44,609 nt of DNA from Gammaproteobacteria bacterium (GTDB lineage: Bacteria; Pseudomonadota; Gammaproteobacteria; Acidiferrobacterales; UBA6901). Positions 20,367-30,507 of this stretch are shown one piece after another. Under the pieces are notes generated by a model. The model was not told where the DNA came from, ran no database searches, and was given only the letters and a program-made list of their open reading frames with translations. How positions within the stretch are numbered: position 1 is the stretch's first letter; each line of letters starts with the position of its first letter. Location of the stretch: the NCBI GenBank assembly GCA_016218345.1, contig JACREH010000108.1, positions 1 through 44,609 on the forward strand, written 5' to 3'. Both the position numbers and the translations under genes were made by a program.

Positions 20367-20372
20367 TATAAT
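20367..20372 (+). promoter_or_regulatory. -10 element of thyA
   Basis: Perfect TATAAT in TTTGCCTATAATTTAATC, about 60 bases before the thyA start, with no convincing -35. Confidence 0.45.
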
Positions 20373-20430
20373 TTAATCAATCCCGGATCCGCCCTACATC
20401 CACGGGGTATTTCATGGGAAAATGCCCGGC

Positions 20431-21225
20431 ATGCAGACCTATCTGGATCTCATGCGCCACGTGCTGACGCACGGCACGCGCAAGACCGACCGCACCGGCA
20501 CCGGCACCGTCAGCACCTTCGGCTACCAGATGCGCTTCGACCTCGCCCGGGGCTTCCCGCTGCTCACCACCAAGAAGCTGCACGTCAAGTCCATCGTTCA
20601 CGAACTGTTGTGGTTTCTCAAGGGCGACACCAACGTTCGCTATCTGCGCGAAAATGGCGTGACCATCTGGGACGAATGGGCCGACCCGAACGGCGAACTC
20701 GGACCGGTGTACGGCGCCCAATGGCGCTCCTGGCCCGCCCCGGACGGCCGGCGCATCGATCAGATCGGCCGGATCGTCGAGCAGATCAAGACCACGCCCG
20801 ATTCGCGCCGGTTGATCGTCAGCGCCTGGAACGTCGGCGAGCTCGAGCGCATGGCCCTGCCGCCCTGCCATCTCCTGTTTCAGTTCTATGTCGCCGACGG
20901 CCGGCTGTCCTGCCAGCTCTATCAGCGCAGCGCCGATGTTTTTCTGGGGGTGCCGTTCAACATCGCCTCCTATGCCCTGCTTACCCTGATGGTCGCGCAG
21001 GTCACCGGGCTCGCGCCCGGCGAATTCATCCATACCCTGGGCGATACCCACCTCTATTTCAATCATCTGGAGCAGGCCAACCTGCAACTGCAACGCCAGC
21101 CGCGACCCTTGCCCGCCCTGCGCCTCAATCCGGAAGTGCGGTCGCTGTTCGCTTTCCGCTACGAGGATTTTGCGCTGCTGAACTACGATCCCCATCCCGG
21201 CATCAAGGCACCGGTCGCGGTATGA
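20431..21225 (+). CDS. thyA: Thymidylate synthase
   Basis: Makes dTMP from dUMP using methylenetetrahydrofolate, and releases dihydrofolate that FolA must reduce. Starting at [11 protein letters not shown] gives 264 residues, collinear with E. coli ThyA. An ATG three codons upstream (20422) is too close to the GGGA box. The catalytic Cys146 is in [12 protein letters not shown]. Other family features are [51 protein letters not shown] and the C-terminal [12 protein letters not shown]. It is followed by folA after 58 bases, a functional pair. Confidence 0.97.
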   Translation: MQTYLDLMRHVLTHGTRKTDRTGTGTVSTFGYQMRFDLARGFPLLTTKKLHVKSIVHELLWFLKGDTNVRYLRENGVTIWDEWADPNGELGPVYGAQWRSWPAPDGRRIDQIGRIVEQIKTTPDSRRLIVSAWNVGELERMALPPCHLLFQFYVADGRLSCQLYQRSADVFLGVPFNIASYALLTLMVAQVTGLAPGEFIHTLGDTHLYFNHLEQANLQLQRQPRPLPALRLNPEVRSLFAFRYEDFALLNYDPHPGIKAPVAV

Positions 21226-21283
21226 TCCGGTGGCGGGAGCGGGGTTTGTTGGTGATTGCATCGTATTCTCGTCTCTCGTCCCC

Positions 21284-21796
21284 ATGATTTCCATCATCGC
21301 CGCCCTGGCGCGCAATCGGGTCATCGGCATCGACAACCGCCTGCCCTGGCGGCTGCCCGCCGACCTCAAATTCTTCCGCCGCACCACGCTCGGCCATGCC
21401 GTGATCATGGGCCGAAAAAATTACGAATCCATCGGCCGGCCGCTGCCGCAGCGCCGCAATATCGTGCTCAGCACCGACCCCGGCTACCGGGCGCCGGGTT
21501 GCGAGGTACGGCATTCGCTGGCCGCGGCCCTGGCCGCGGCCGGTGACGACCCGGAGGTCTTCGTCATCGGCGGCGCAAATCTCTACGCCCAGGCCCTGCC
21601 GCTCGCCGGACGCATGTACCTCACGCTGATCGAGGCCGAGTTCGACGGCGACACCTGGTTTCCGGAATACGATGAAAAAGAATGGCGGGAAATCGCCCGA
21701 GAGGAACATGCCCCGGACGCCGACAACCCGTATCGGTTCAGTTTCGTGACCTTGCAGCGAATCCACCGGCCGGCAGTCGCCGGCCGGTGGGATTAA
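21284..21796 (+). CDS. folA: Dihydrofolate reductase
   Basis: Reduces dihydrofolate from ThyA back to tetrahydrofolate with NADPH; the target of trimethoprim. The 170-residue product starts MISIIAALARNRVIGIDNRLPWRLPADLKFF in the usual way. The substrate acid (Asp27 type) is in LPADLKFF, the cofactor segment is GRKNYESIGRPLP, and EVFVIGGANLYAQALP is the second nucleotide loop. An in-frame upstream ATG at 21230 adds 18 unlikely residues. The stop codon directly abuts the fimV stop on the other strand (21796/21797), with no space for a terminator. Confidence 0.96.
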   Translation: MISIIAALARNRVIGIDNRLPWRLPADLKFFRRTTLGHAVIMGRKNYESIGRPLPQRRNIVLSTDPGYRAPGCEVRHSLAAALAAAGDDPEVFVIGGANLYAQALPLAGRMYLTLIEAEFDGDTWFPEYDEKEWREIAREEHAPDADNPYRFSFVTLQRIHRPAVAGRWD

Positions 21797-24523
21797 TCAG
21801 GCCATCTGGGCGACCAGGTCGCGTGCCTGCTGTTTCTGTTGATCGCTGCCTTCGGTGATCACTTCATCGAGAATGCTGCGCGCCCCTTCGTTATCGCCCA
21901 TGTCGATATAGGCCTTGGCGAGATCGAGCTTGGTGGCGGTCTCGTCCCAGTCCTTGTCGCCGGCGGGCGGGGCGGGCGCAGCTGTGAAGGCACTCGCTGC
22001 TGCTGCCGGCGCCTCGGTATCGAAGCTGATAAAACCGTCATCCGCGCCGCGCTCTTCCACCACCAGTTCCGCGTCGCGTGAACCGGCCGGCTTGAGATCG
22101 CCGCTTTCCTCCAGCATCAGTTCTCCGGCCTCGGCATGGCCGGGCACGGCCAGATCGAAATCGAAGCTGATGTCCGACGCCGGGGCCGGTTCGCTAACGG
22201 CCGGCGCCCCGAGGTCGAGACTCAGGCCGGCGTCCCGGAGATCGAGCGCCGGCGGCGGAGTCGGTCTGGGCGCGGCGGCCTGCTTGGCGCCGCCCAAGGT
22301 CTCGTCGAACGCCGCCGAGATCGCCGCGGCGGCGACCGAGGCGGTGGCGGCGGACGCCTTGGGTGCGGCCGGGGTGAAGACCGCTGTCGGCGGTTCGGAG
22401 GCGGCCTTGACCGGCGCGCCGCCCCGGAACATGGGATTGTTCGGGTTCATCTTGCGGCCCATCTCCTCGACCTTCTCCCAGATCTTGCCGCCCTTGCCTT
22501 CGAGCGCGGCGTACAACTCCTCGGCCAAGGTCTCGAACGACCGCAGGTCGTTGCGATGGTGATAGATCTCGAGCAGTTTTTGTTTCAGTTCATGGCGCAC
22601 CGGTTCCTTGACGATCGCCTCTTTCAGGATCTCTTCGGCCTGTTCGTCGCGTCCGTAGGCGAGGTAGACCTCGGCCTCGGCGACCGGATCGACCTCGTCG
22701 GTGTGATGAATCGTGCCCATGCCGCCGTGACTGAAATCGCTCAGGAACGAGGTGTCGCTCGCGGCCGGCGCGGCGGCGTTGGCGCTGCCGGTATCGAGCG
22801 CGCCACCCGACAGGATGCTTTCGGCGAACTCGGCCTTGGCGCGGCTGCGGCGTCGAACATAGATCACCAACAAGGCAACGCCGCTTAACACCACGGCCAG
22901 CACCACACCCAGGATCAGGGGGTTGGCCATGAGTTCGTCGATGAATCCCATGAGCCCCTTGTCTTCGACCGGCGGGGCCGCTGGCGGCTTGCGTACCGGT
23001 GGGACGGCGGTCGGTTTGGCGGCCGGGGCCTTCTCGGCCGCTGCCGGTTTGGCTGCAGGAGTTTCGGCCGGGGCCACCGGGGCCGTCGCCGGCGCTGGCG
23101 GCGCGCCGCCCGCCTGCTGCTGCTTCACGGCCAGGTCCTTGTTTTCCAGTTCGATCAGGCGCGCGGTGTTCTCGACCTGCTTTTGGAGAATACCGACGCG
23201 CTCGCGTAATTCTTTGTTTTCCAACTCCTTGGACTGCACCGCTTCTTCCAGGGTCGAAACCTTGTCGCTCAATGCCCGTCGTTCGGTCTTGACATCGCTC
23301 CTGCCGTCGGCGACGTCGGCCTTCTTGTCGGCCGGTTGCTTTTCATCGTTCAGATTGGCGCGCACGATCTTAAGCAGATCGTCGCCGGTATCCTTGCCGA
23401 GCAGGGCGTTGTCGGCGGCGGACTTGTCCTTGACGGACTTCGCGGCCTTGGCGGCCGGTTGCTCGATTTTTGCCGCCTTGGTGTCAGGCTTGGCGACGGC
23501 CGTGGGTTTCTTCTGTTCTTCGGCCGCAACCTTCACTACCCGTTCGGTGCCGGCGAGCTTGAGTTTATATTCTTGCCAGGCGTCGTACTGGGCGCGCACC
23601 TCTTTCTGCGCCTGCGCCTTGGAGATCGATTCGACCGCGGAACGCTCCGGTATCTTGAGAATCCTGCCGGTCTTGAGGTTGTTGATGTTGTTGCCGATGA
23701 ACGCGCCGGGGTTGGCCTTGAGCAATGCCAGCATCGCTTGCTCGACGCTGAGATTCTTGTCGACACGCATTTTTTCGGTGATCTGGGCGAGCGTCTCGCC
23801 GCTTTTCACCGGACCGTATTCGGCGCGCACCGCCCAATCCGAACCCGAGGTCGGCGGCGGTTTTACTTCATCGGAAAACGGGTCGAACGGCTGGCTGGTG
23901 TCGGAACCGTCGAGATGCGGGGGGCCATAGAGCGTATCGCCATAAAACGACGCCGGCCCGGGGCCAGCGCTGTCTCGAATCGGTGGCTGCGGGGCCGGTG
24001 CCTTTGGCTCGGCGCTGACCGGTGGAGTAACGGGTTTGCGCTTCTCGGCCACCGCGGCGTCGGCGCCCGGCCGCGGGGCCTCCACCCGGGCCGGCTTACC
24101 GGCTACCCAATGGGGAGGATCGAGCAGCGCAGTGAACTCGCGAACCACCCGCCCGCCGGCCCATTCCACCTGCAAGAGAAAATGCAGGAACGGTTCCCGC
24201 AGCGGTTGGTCGGTGCTGAGCTGGAGAACATGCCGGCCGTCGCCACGCTTGCTGACGGTGTATTTAATGGTAAGCAGATGCGGCGGGCGTTCGATGCCGG
24301 CGGCATCAAAATCGGCGCGCGGTGCCAGCGCGGCCGTGAGCGTCTTCAGTTCCTGGGCGCTCGGCGCCAACAATTCGATTTCGCCGTTGAAAGGTTCGTC
24401 CAAGCCGGAGTGCACGACCAATCGACCGAGGCCCACGGCCTGAGACAGTAACGGCAGGCAGGCCAACGCCAGCCCGCAAACCGCCTGTAGCACCCGGACC
24501 CAAGCTAAACGCGTTTGATGCAT
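21797..24523 (-). CDS. fimV: FimV-like polar peptidoglycan-binding assembly protein
   Basis: A large inner-membrane hub protein that in Pseudomonas organises the cell pole and supports type IV pili. The 908-residue order is: signal peptide (start MHQTRLAWVRVL), FimV N-domain (LGRLVVHSGLDEPFNGEIEL), LysM-like segment around residues 236-291 (VKSGETLAQITEKM...NLKTGRILKIP), long Ala/Pro/Lys-rich linker with a coiled coil near 416-468, one membrane helix near 535-557, acidic cytoplasmic part, and the typical C-terminal TPR motif (LDLAKAYIDMGDNEGARSILDEV). GGGAG nine bases upstream selects this start over MGINREIEY. The usual neighbour asd lies upstream in the same direction. Confidence 0.92.
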   Translation of the reverse strand: MHQTRLAWVRVLQAVCGLALACLPLLSQAVGLGRLVVHSGLDEPFNGEIELLAPSAQELKTLTAALAPRADFDAAGIERPPHLLTIKYTVSKRGDGRHVLQLSTDQPLREPFLHFLLQVEWAGGRVVREFTALLDPPHWVAGKPARVEAPRPGADAAVAEKRKPVTPPVSAEPKAPAPQPPIRDSAGPGPASFYGDTLYGPPHLDGSDTSQPFDPFSDEVKPPPTSGSDWAVRAEYGPVKSGETLAQITEKMRVDKNLSVEQAMLALLKANPGAFIGNNINNLKTGRILKIPERSAVESISKAQAQKEVRAQYDAWQEYKLKLAGTERVVKVAAEEQKKPTAVAKPDTKAAKIEQPAAKAAKSVKDKSAADNALLGKDTGDDLLKIVRANLNDEKQPADKKADVADGRSDVKTERRALSDKVSTLEEAVQSKELENKELRERVGILQKQVENTARLIELENKDLAVKQQQAGGAPPAPATAPVAPAETPAAKPAAAEKAPAAKPTAVPPVRKPPAAPPVEDKGLMGFIDELMANPLILGVVLAVVLSGVALLVIYVRRRSRAKAEFAESILSGGALDTGSANAAAPAASDTSFLSDFSHGGMGTIHHTDEVDPVAEAEVYLAYGRDEQAEEILKEAIVKEPVRHELKQKLLEIYHHRNDLRSFETLAEELYAALEGKGGKIWEKVEEMGRKMNPNNPMFRGGAPVKAASEPPTAVFTPAAPKASAATASVAAAAISAAFDETLGGAKQAAAPRPTPPPALDLRDAGLSLDLGAPAVSEPAPASDISFDFDLAVPGHAEAGELMLEESGDLKPAGSRDAELVVEERGADDGFISFDTEAPAAAASAFTAAPAPPAGDKDWDETATKLDLAKAYIDMGDNEGARSILDEVITEGSDQQKQQARDLVAQMA

Positions 24524-24979
24524 GTATTCAATCTCCCGGTTTATGCCCATGTCACGCCGAAAAAGGAAAGAAATATTAGCTTATAGTACTTAGAGTTATA
24601 AAACCATAATAGTAATATCGTTTATAAACCTCAAGTAACCGCCGTCAACTGATACGCTTTTGTCAGAAATTCAGGCGCTTGCAGGCGTTTTTAGGGGATT
24701 ATCTCGCAATTTCAGGCGTTTTCCCGGGCTTGAGTTGCCACCGGTGGAAGCAACTCATCATGTAGGACCGCCGGTCCACCCGCCCCTCTGGAGGCCGGCG
24801 TGGACGGTCGATCCGGAGAGTCCGAGCGAGGGGCCGGGATCCACGGCCCATCCACACACCGCAGTGGTTCTGTCCTTGGTATAGCCGTTGTTCAGGGACA
24901 CATCAATGACCGGTCGGCGCGTCTGGGCGATCGACGCCCCCGAACCCGTGGCGGCACCCTCGCCACGGTCAGGGCGCGC
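24524..24979. other. 456-bp intergenic region between asd and fimV
   Basis: No supported gene. The fimV-proximal 100 bases are strikingly AT-rich and hold the fimV promoter candidate. The asd-proximal part is GC-rich, with three spaced CAGGCG units (24671-24725) and a small GGACCGCCGGTCC palindrome near 24765. A 74-codon plus-strand frame here looks like chance. Confidence 0.6.
24606..24634 (-). promoter_or_regulatory. Sigma70-type promoter of fimV
   Basis: Minus strand TTGAGG (complement of 24629-24634), exactly 17 bases, then TATTAT (complement of 24606-24611), in an AT-rich island about 85 bases before the fimV start. An overlapping alternative is TTGACG followed after 17 bases by ATAAAC. 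Confidence 0.5.
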
Positions 24980-26092
24980 TTACGCCTCCAGCAGGATCCG
25001 CAGCATGCGCCGCAACGGCTCGGCCGCACCCCACAGGAGTTGATCGCCGCAGGTGAAGGCGGTGAGGTATTCAGGCCCCATGTTGAGCTTGCGCAGTCGT
25101 CCGACCGGAACGCCGAGCGTACCGGTCACCGCCGCCGGGGTCAGCTCGCGCATCGAAATCTCGCGGTCGTTCGGCACCACCTTGACCCAGCGATTCGCGG
25201 ACGCCAGCAGGCCGTGGATTTCATCGAGCGGTACGTTCTTGGCGAGCTTGATGGTCAGCGCCTGGCTGTGGCAACGCATGGCGCCGATGCGCACGCACAG
25301 ACCGTCGATCGGGATCGGCGCGGCCTCGCGGCCGAGAATCTTGTTGGTCTCGGCCTGACCCTTCCACTCTTCCTTGCTCTGGCCGTTGTCGAGCTGCCTG
25401 TCGATCCACGGAATCAGGCTGCCGGCGAGCGGCGCGCCGAAGTGTTGCTTCGGGAATTCCTCGGAGCGAATGGTATCGGCCACGGTCCGGTCGATGTCGA
25501 GAATCGCCGATGCCGGATCGTCGAGCTTCGCCTTCACCGAAGCATGGATGGTTCCCATCTGCTTGATCAGCTCGCGCATGTTCTGCGCGCCGGCGCCGGA
25601 CGCCGCCTGATAGGTCATCGCAGTCATCCATTCGATGAGACCCGCCTTGAACAGGCCGCCGAGACCGATCAGCATTAGCGATACCGTGCAGTTGCCGCCG
25701 ATGTAGTTCTTCACGCCGTTATTGAGGCCGTCCTTGATCGCGCCCATGTTGACCGGGTCGAGAATAATGATGGCATCCTTCTCCATGCGCAGCGTCGAGG
25801 CGGCGTCGATCCAATATCCGCTCCAGCCGGCGGCGCGGAGCTTCGGGTAGATCGCGCTCGTGTAGTCGCCGCCCTGGCAGGAAACGATGGCGTCCATCCG
25901 TCGCAGTTCCTCGATATTTTTAGCGTCCTTGAGCGGCGGAACGTCCTGGCCGATGGCCGGACCCTTTCCGCCCACGTTCGAGGTCGTGAAAAAGACCGGC
26001 TCGATGTGTTCGAAATCCCGCTCTTCCAGCATGCGGCCCATGAGCACCGAGCCCACCATGCCGCGCCAACCGACCATTCCTACCCGTTTCAT
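24980..26092 (-). CDS. asd: Aspartate-semialdehyde dehydrogenase
   Basis: Reduces aspartyl phosphate to the semialdehyde that feeds lysine, diaminopimelate, threonine and methionine synthesis. The 370 residues match the proteobacterial type: [15 protein letters not shown] nucleotide loop, catalytic Cys135 in GGNCTVSLM (same number as E. coli), and His in [12 protein letters not shown]. The ribosome binding site GAGGTGAGT is strong. It lies in the leuC-leuD-leuB-asd-fimV order known from pseudomonads, 115 bases after leuB, but that spacer holds repeats, so cotranscription is uncertain. Confidence 0.97.
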   Translation of the reverse strand: MKRVGMVGWRGMVGSVLMGRMLEERDFEHIEPVFFTTSNVGGKGPAIGQDVPPLKDAKNIEELRRMDAIVSCQGGDYTSAIYPKLRAAGWSGYWIDAASTLRMEKDAIIILDPVNMGAIKDGLNNGVKNYIGGNCTVSLMLIGLGGLFKAGLIEWMTAMTYQAASGAGAQNMRELIKQMGTIHASVKAKLDDPASAILDIDRTVADTIRSEEFPKQHFGAPLAGSLIPWIDRQLDNGQSKEEWKGQAETNKILGREAAPIPIDGLCVRIGAMRCHSQALTIKLAKNVPLDEIHGLLASANRWVKVVPNDREISMRELTPAAVTGTLGVPVGRLRKLNMGPEYLTAFTCGDQLLWGAAEPLRRMLRILLEA

Positions 26093-26112
26093 TACTCACC
26101 TCGCATAAAAAA

Positions 26113-26146
26113 CAGTTTTTAGTTTTGAGTTCTTAGTGTTAAGTGA
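26113..26146. repeat. Low-complexity spacer repeat between leuB and asd
   Basis: Minus strand is built from variants of AACTAAAAACT, ACTCAAAACT and ACACTAAGA. A small GGCGCTTCGCGCC hairpin follows at 26153-26165. It is non-coding. Confidence 0.45.
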
Positions 26147-26200
26147 ATGAAGGCGCTTCGCGCCAAACTAATAACTCGACTTTCGGAACTAACCACTTGT

Positions 26201-26220
26201 TCAGGCGCTACAGCGCCTGA
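26201..26220. terminator. Perfect palindrome overlapping the leuB stop codon
   Basis: TCAGGCGCT-AC-AGCGCCTGA. The leuB TAG (26208-26210) lies in its centre. It can fold as an 8-bp stem with a tetraloop, but no T-run follows. It may protect the mRNA 3' end or weakly terminate. Confidence 0.4.
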
Positions 26221-27281
26221 ACGACCGCGTCGCCCATTTGCTGCGTACCGACCTTGCTCGTCCCTTCGGTCCAGATATCGGCGGTGCGCAGCCCCTGGTC
26301 GAGCACCTTCGACACCGCCCGCTCGATCCGTCCGGCCAGCAGCGGCTCGTCGAGGGTGTAGCGCAGCATCATGGCCGCCGATAGAATCGTCGCCAACGGA
26401 TTGGCAACGCCCCGGCCGGCGATGTCCGGCGCCGACCCGTGAATCGGCTCGTACATGCCCTTATTGCGGGCATCCAGCGAGGCCGATGGCAGCATGCCGA
26501 TCGATCCGGTCAGCATGGCGGCCTCGTCCGACAGGATATCGCCGAACAGGTTGCCGGTGACCATCACGTCGAATTGTCTGGGCGCTCGCACCAGTTGCAT
26601 GGCGGCGTTATCGACGTACATATGGGTCAGCTCGACGTCCGCATAATCCCTGGCCACCCGTGTCACCACCTCGCGCCACAGCCCGGAGGTTTCGAGCACA
26701 TTTGCCTTCTCGACGGAACAGACCTGCCGGCGGCGCTTGCCGGCGGCAGCGAACGCCACCCGCGCCACGCGCTCGATCTCGTGCTCGGCGTATTTCATGG
26801 TGTTGAAACCCTCGCGCTCGCCGTTGGCGAGCGTGCGCAGGCCGCGCGGTTCGCCGAAATAGATGTCGCCGGTCAACTCGCGCACGATCAGCAGATCGAG
26901 CCCGGCGACCACCTCGGGCCTGAGCGTCGAGGCCGAGGCCAGCTGCGGATAGAGAATCGCCGGACGCAGGTTGGCGAACAACTGCAACTCGGCGCGCAGG
27001 CCGAGCAGCGCCTTCTCGGGACGCAGCTCGCGCGGCAGCGCGTCGTAACGGGTGCCGCCGACCGCGCCGAGCAGCACGGCGTCGGCGTGCTTGGCCAGGC
27101 GCAGCGTGGCCTCGGGCAACGGGTGTTTGTGGGCCTCGTAGGCCGCCCCGCCGACCGGCGCGGTTTCCAGCGCAATTTTCAGGCCGAAATCGCGCTGCAG
27201 GCGCTCCAGCACCTTGACCGCTTCCGCGGTCACTTCCGGACCGATGCCGTCACCGGGCAATACCGCAATTTTCTTGGTCAT
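26208..27281 (-). CDS. leuB: 3-isopropylmalate dehydrogenase
   Basis: NAD-dependent oxidative decarboxylation step of leucine synthesis. The 357-residue product starts [15 protein letters not shown]. It contains the substrate arginines ([13 protein letters not shown]), the conserved metal/substrate segment [24 protein letters not shown] with [11 protein letters not shown], and the cofactor loop [20 protein letters not shown]. These are classic LeuB motifs. It is preceded by leuD (99-bp spacer with repeat copy B) and followed by asd. Confidence 0.97.
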   Translation of the reverse strand: MTKKIAVLPGDGIGPEVTAEAVKVLERLQRDFGLKIALETAPVGGAAYEAHKHPLPEATLRLAKHADAVLLGAVGGTRYDALPRELRPEKALLGLRAELQLFANLRPAILYPQLASASTLRPEVVAGLDLLIVRELTGDIYFGEPRGLRTLANGEREGFNTMKYAEHEIERVARVAFAAAGKRRRQVCSVEKANVLETSGLWREVVTRVARDYADVELTHMYVDNAAMQLVRAPRQFDVMVTGNLFGDILSDEAAMLTGSIGMLPSASLDARNKGMYEPIHGSAPDIAGRGVANPLATILSAAMMLRYTLDEPLLAGRIERAVSKVLDQGLRTADIWTEGTSKVGTQQMGDAVVQAL

Positions 27282-27310
27282 CGCTCAACCCAACTTATAT
27301 GAATCATGTG

Positions 27311-27389
27311 AACCGCCTAGGACGCCAAGAGCGCCAAGAACGGCGAAATTGCCGTCAAAACTCCCGGTGTCCTTGACGACTCAAGATCG
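27311..27389. repeat. GATCTTGA-ended dispersed palindromic repeat, copy B
   Basis: An imperfect inverted repeat with CCGCCTAGGACGCCAAGAGC at one end and, on the minus strand, GATCTTGAGTCGTCAAGGAC at the other. It fills the leuD-leuB spacer. The TGA stop codon of leuD falls inside its GATCTTGA end, so the repeat supplies the end of that gene. Confidence 0.65.
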
Positions 27390-28025
27390 ACCAAAAAGCC
27401 ACGGGGCTTCCCGGCGGCGGCGGACCTCGTAGGCCTCGATCTCGCCGATGTGCTGCAGGGTCAGCCCGATGTCGTCCAGGCCGTTCGCCAGGCAATGCTT
27501 GCGAAAGGCGTCGATTTCGAAGCGAAATTCCACACCGCCCGGCGTCGTCACGGTCTGGGCCGCCAGATCGATCGCGAGCCGATAACCCGGTGTGGTCTCG
27601 GTCTCCCGGAACAGTCGGTCCACGGTAGCACGGTCGAGCACGATGGGCAGCAGCCCGTTCTTGAAGCAATTGTTGAAGAATATATCCGCATAACTGGGCG
27701 CGATGATGGCACGGATACCGTAATCGTCGAGCGCCCAGGGCGCATGTTCCCGCGAAGAACCGCACCCGAAATTATCGCGCGCCAACAACACCTGCGCGCC
27801 TCGATATCGCGGCTGGTTGAGCACGAAATCGGGGTTGATCCGGCGTTGGCCGTGGTCCATCCCGGGTTCGCCCCGGTCCAAATAACGCCAGTCGTCGAAC
27901 AAATTCGGCCCGAAACCGCTGCGTTTGATGGACTTCAGATACTGCTTCGGGATGATCGCGTCGGTGTCGACATTGGCGCGGTCGATCGGCACCACCAGTC
28001 CTGTCAATTTTTCAAACTTTTTCAT
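27381..28025 (-). CDS. leuD: 3-isopropylmalate dehydratase small subunit
   Basis: Small subunit that completes the isomerase active site with LeuC. The 214-residue length is normal. It starts [30 protein letters not shown] and contains the conserved [18 protein letters not shown] and [22 protein letters not shown]. The C-terminal codons and stop overlap repeat copy B. It lies 114 bases after leuC with a different palindromic repeat between. Confidence 0.97.
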   Translation of the reverse strand: MKKFEKLTGLVVPIDRANVDTDAIIPKQYLKSIKRSGFGPNLFDDWRYLDRGEPGMDHGQRRINPDFVLNQPRYRGAQVLLARDNFGCGSSREHAPWALDDYGIRAIIAPSYADIFFNNCFKNGLLPIVLDRATVDRLFRETETTPGYRLAIDLAAQTVTTPGGVEFRFEIDAFRKHCLANGLDDIGLTLQHIGEIEAYEVRRRREAPWLFGRS

Positions 28026-28048
28026 AGAAAAGGCCTATATGAGTTTTC

Positions 28049-28131
28049 GCCGCAAAGGCGCGAAGGACGCAAAGAAAAAATGCATAAGGATGATTACTTG
28101 ATTCTCTTTGCGTTCTTTGCGTCTTTGCGGC
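28049..28131. repeat. Palindromic repeat between leuC and leuD
   Basis: Terminal inverted repeats GCCGCAAAGGCGCGAAGGAC and, at the far end, GTTCTTTGCGTCTTTGCGGC bracket an AT-rich middle. Together they form a long imperfect hairpin of about 83 bp. It is similar in style to, but different in sequence from, the GATCTTGA family. Confidence 0.65.
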
Positions 28132-28139
28132 AAACAATC

Positions 28140-29543
28140 TTATAACTCTCTTACATCGACAAAATGCCCGGCAATCGCCGCGGCCGCGGCCATGGCGGGC
28201 GACACCAGATGGGTCCGGCCGCCGGCACCCTGACGACCCTCGAAGTTCCGATTCGAGGTCGAGGCGCAGCGTTCGCCCGGTTCCAATCGGTCGGCATTCA
28301 TGGCCAGACACATCGAGCAACCCGGCTCGCGCCACTCGAAGCCGGCGTCCTTGAATATCCTATCGAGACCTTCCTTCTCGGCTTGGGCCTTCACCAGCCC
28401 GGAGCCCGGGACCACCATGGCGAGCTTGATGGTGCCGGCCACCCGTTTGCCCTTCGCCACCTGCGCGGCGGCGCGCAGGTCTTCGATGCGCGAATTCGTG
28501 CACGAACCGATAAAGATCTTATCGAGCGCGATATCGCGTAGCCGCGTGCCCGGTTTCAGATCCATGTAGGTGAGCGCATGCAGCATGCTTTCGCGCCGGA
28601 TCGGATCGGCCTCGGTTTGCGGGTCGGGCACGACGCCATCCACCGCCACTACCATCTCCGGCGACGTGCCCCAGGTGACCTGCGGCCGGATCTCGGCGGC
28701 CTCGAGCAGAATGTCCTTCTCGAAGCTGGCATCGGGATCGCTCCGGAGGTCCCGCCAGGCATGCGCTGCACGCTCCCATATCTCGTCGCTCGGTGCGTAC
28801 GGGCGGCCGCGGAAATACTCGACCGTCTTGTCGTCCACCGCGATCATTCCGGCCCGCGCCCCGGCTTCGATCGCCATGTTGCACACCGTCATGCGCCCCT
28901 CGATGGAGAGCGCCTGAATGGCGGAGCCGGCGAACTCGATCGCCGATCCCGCCCCGCCGGCGGTGCCGATCCGGCCGATGATCGCCAGCACGATGTCCTT
29001 TGCGGTCACGCCCGGCCCCACGATCCCCTCGACCCGCACCCGCATGTTCCTGGATTTTTTCAGGATCAGGCATTGGGTGGCGAACACATGCTCGACCTCG
29101 GAGGTGCCGATACCGAACGCCAGCGTGCCAAAGGCGCCGTGCGTCGAGGTATGCGAGTCGCCGCACACCACGGTCATGCCCGGGAGGGTCGCGCCCTGCT
29201 CGGGGCCGACGACATGCACGATGCCCTGGCGCGGGTCGTCCATCCCGAACTCGGTGATACCGAGGTCGTGACAGTTCCGGTCGAGGGTTTCGACCTGCAG
29301 GCGCGATACCGCGTCGGCGATGCCCTTGCTGCGGTCGGTGGTCGGGACGTTGTGATCGGCGGTCGCGAGGTTGCTTTCCACCCGCCAGACCTTGCGGCCG
29401 GCCAGCCTCAGCCCTTCGAAGGCCTGCGGGCTGGTGACCTCGTGTACCAGGTGCCGGTCAATATAAATCAGGCAGGTGCCATCGTCGTTGCGACGCACGA
29501 CATGGGCGTCCCAGAGTTTGTCGTACAGGGTTTTTCCAGCCAT
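28140..29543 (-). CDS. leuC: 3-isopropylmalate dehydratase large subunit
   Basis: Aconitase-family [4Fe-4S] enzyme subunit of leucine synthesis. The 467 residues carry the cluster cysteines in [13 protein letters not shown] and GCSMCLAMN, and the conserved [28 protein letters not shown]. It starts [16 protein letters not shown], with an AAGG box ten bases upstream. It is the first gene of leuC-leuD-leuB-(asd) and is divergent from a LysR-type regulator. Confidence 0.97.
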   Translation of the reverse strand: MAGKTLYDKLWDAHVVRRNDDGTCLIYIDRHLVHEVTSPQAFEGLRLAGRKVWRVESNLATADHNVPTTDRSKGIADAVSRLQVETLDRNCHDLGITEFGMDDPRQGIVHVVGPEQGATLPGMTVVCGDSHTSTHGAFGTLAFGIGTSEVEHVFATQCLILKKSRNMRVRVEGIVGPGVTAKDIVLAIIGRIGTAGGAGSAIEFAGSAIQALSIEGRMTVCNMAIEAGARAGMIAVDDKTVEYFRGRPYAPSDEIWERAAHAWRDLRSDPDASFEKDILLEAAEIRPQVTWGTSPEMVVAVDGVVPDPQTEADPIRRESMLHALTYMDLKPGTRLRDIALDKIFIGSCTNSRIEDLRAAAQVAKGKRVAGTIKLAMVVPGSGLVKAQAEKEGLDRIFKDAGFEWREPGCSMCLAMNADRLEPGERCASTSNRNFEGRQGAGGRTHLVSPAMAAAAAIAGHFVDVREL

Positions 29544-29588
29544 GACCAGGGCCTTGGGCGGTGAGTTGCGCCAATCCTAGCCATGGTC

Positions 29589-29618
29589 TATAAATAACAC
29601 AAATTCATATTATTTATA
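29589..29618. promoter_or_regulatory. Inverted repeat in the leuC/LysR promoter region, likely operator
   Basis: Perfect TATAAATAA (29589-29597) and TTATTTATA (29610-29618) separated by 12 bases, in the 94-bp AT-rich gap between the divergent leuC and LysR-type genes. The spacing and location fit a LysR-family binding site. TATAGT just before the regulator ATG and TATATA at 29615-29620 are candidate -10 elements. Confidence 0.5.
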
Positions 29619-29637
29619 TATACGATTCTTTATAGTA

Positions 29638-30507
29638 ATGGACATCTCGGCGCTGCGGGCCTTCCTGGCGATCGCGGAAACCGGCTCGTTTTCCCGGGCC
29701 GCCGACGCGATCTTCGTCAGTCAGCCGGCGATCAGCAAACGCATCGCCGGTCTCGAGGACGAGCTCGGCGCGCGCCTGTTCGACCGCATCGGTCGGCGGG
29801 TACAGCTCACCCCCGTCGGCCAGGCGTTGGTCAACCCGGCGCGCGCGATCCTGAACGATATTGAAGACGCCAAACGCCGGGTCGCCAACCTCTCGGGCGA
29901 GATCGGCGGCCGCCTGGGACTGGGCACCAGCCACCATGTCGGCCTGCACCGCCTGCCGCCGGCCTTAAAGCGTTTTCATCAGGACTATCCCGGGGTACAC
30001 CTGGACCTGCGCTTCATGGATTCGGAAACCGCTTGCGGCGCCGTCGAGCGCGGCGAGTTGGAGCTGGCGATCGTGACACTTCCGACCGCGTCGCTCGGGC
30101 CGCTGAACGCGACGCCGGTATGGGACGATCCGCTCGAGATCGTGGTCGGCAACAGCCACCCGCTCGCGACAAAACGGCGCATAGACGCCGACGCGCTGGT
30201 GCGCCATCCGGCGGTGCTGCCAGGCATCGGCACGTTCACGCGCGAATTGATCCTGGCGGCGCTCGGATCGCGACGCGAGCAACTGCGCGTCGGCATGTCG
30301 ACCAATTATCTCGAGGTGCTGAAGATGCTGGTCGCCATCGGCCTCGGTTGGAGCGCGCTGCCGCATACGCTCATTGACGACGAACTCAAAGTGGTCCACA
30401 TTAAAGAAATAAAGATCCGGCGCGAGCTCGGGGTCGTGACCCACTCGGCCCGGACCTTATCGAACGCCGCGCAGGCGATGATCAGGATCGTAAATGAGAC
30501 CAAATGA
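29638..30507 (+). CDS. LysR-type transcriptional regulator, putative regulator of leuCDB
   Basis: A 289-residue LTTR. The N-terminal winged helix MDISALRAFLAIAETGSFSRAADAIFVSQPAISKRI is at residues 1-36, followed by a linker helix and a two-lobe effector domain (LGLGTSHHVGLHRLPPALK onward, with VVGNSHPLA). The start is fixed by the family pattern, although no Shine-Dalgarno sequence precedes it. Divergent placement against leuC suggests it controls the leucine genes and itself; the same arrangement is recalled in Pseudomonas. Its effector is unknown. The stop overlaps the next gene by four bases (ATGA). Confidence 0.92.
   Translation: MDISALRAFLAIAETGSFSRAADAIFVSQPAISKRIAGLEDELGARLFDRIGRRVQLTPVGQALVNPARAILNDIEDAKRRVANLSGEIGGRLGLGTSHHVGLHRLPPALKRFHQDYPGVHLDLRFMDSETACGAVERGELELAIVTLPTASLGPLNATPVWDDPLEIVVGNSHPLATKRRIDADALVRHPAVLPGIGTFTRELILAALGSRREQLRVGMSTNYLEVLKMLVAIGLGWSALPHTLIDDELKVVHIKEIKIRRELGVVTHSARTLSNAAQAMIRIVNETK

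Noticed and set aside
24660-24884. Short plus-strand frame in the asd-fimV gap
   Set aside because: 74 codons, no ribosome binding site, no recognisable motif, and it faces away from both neighbours.
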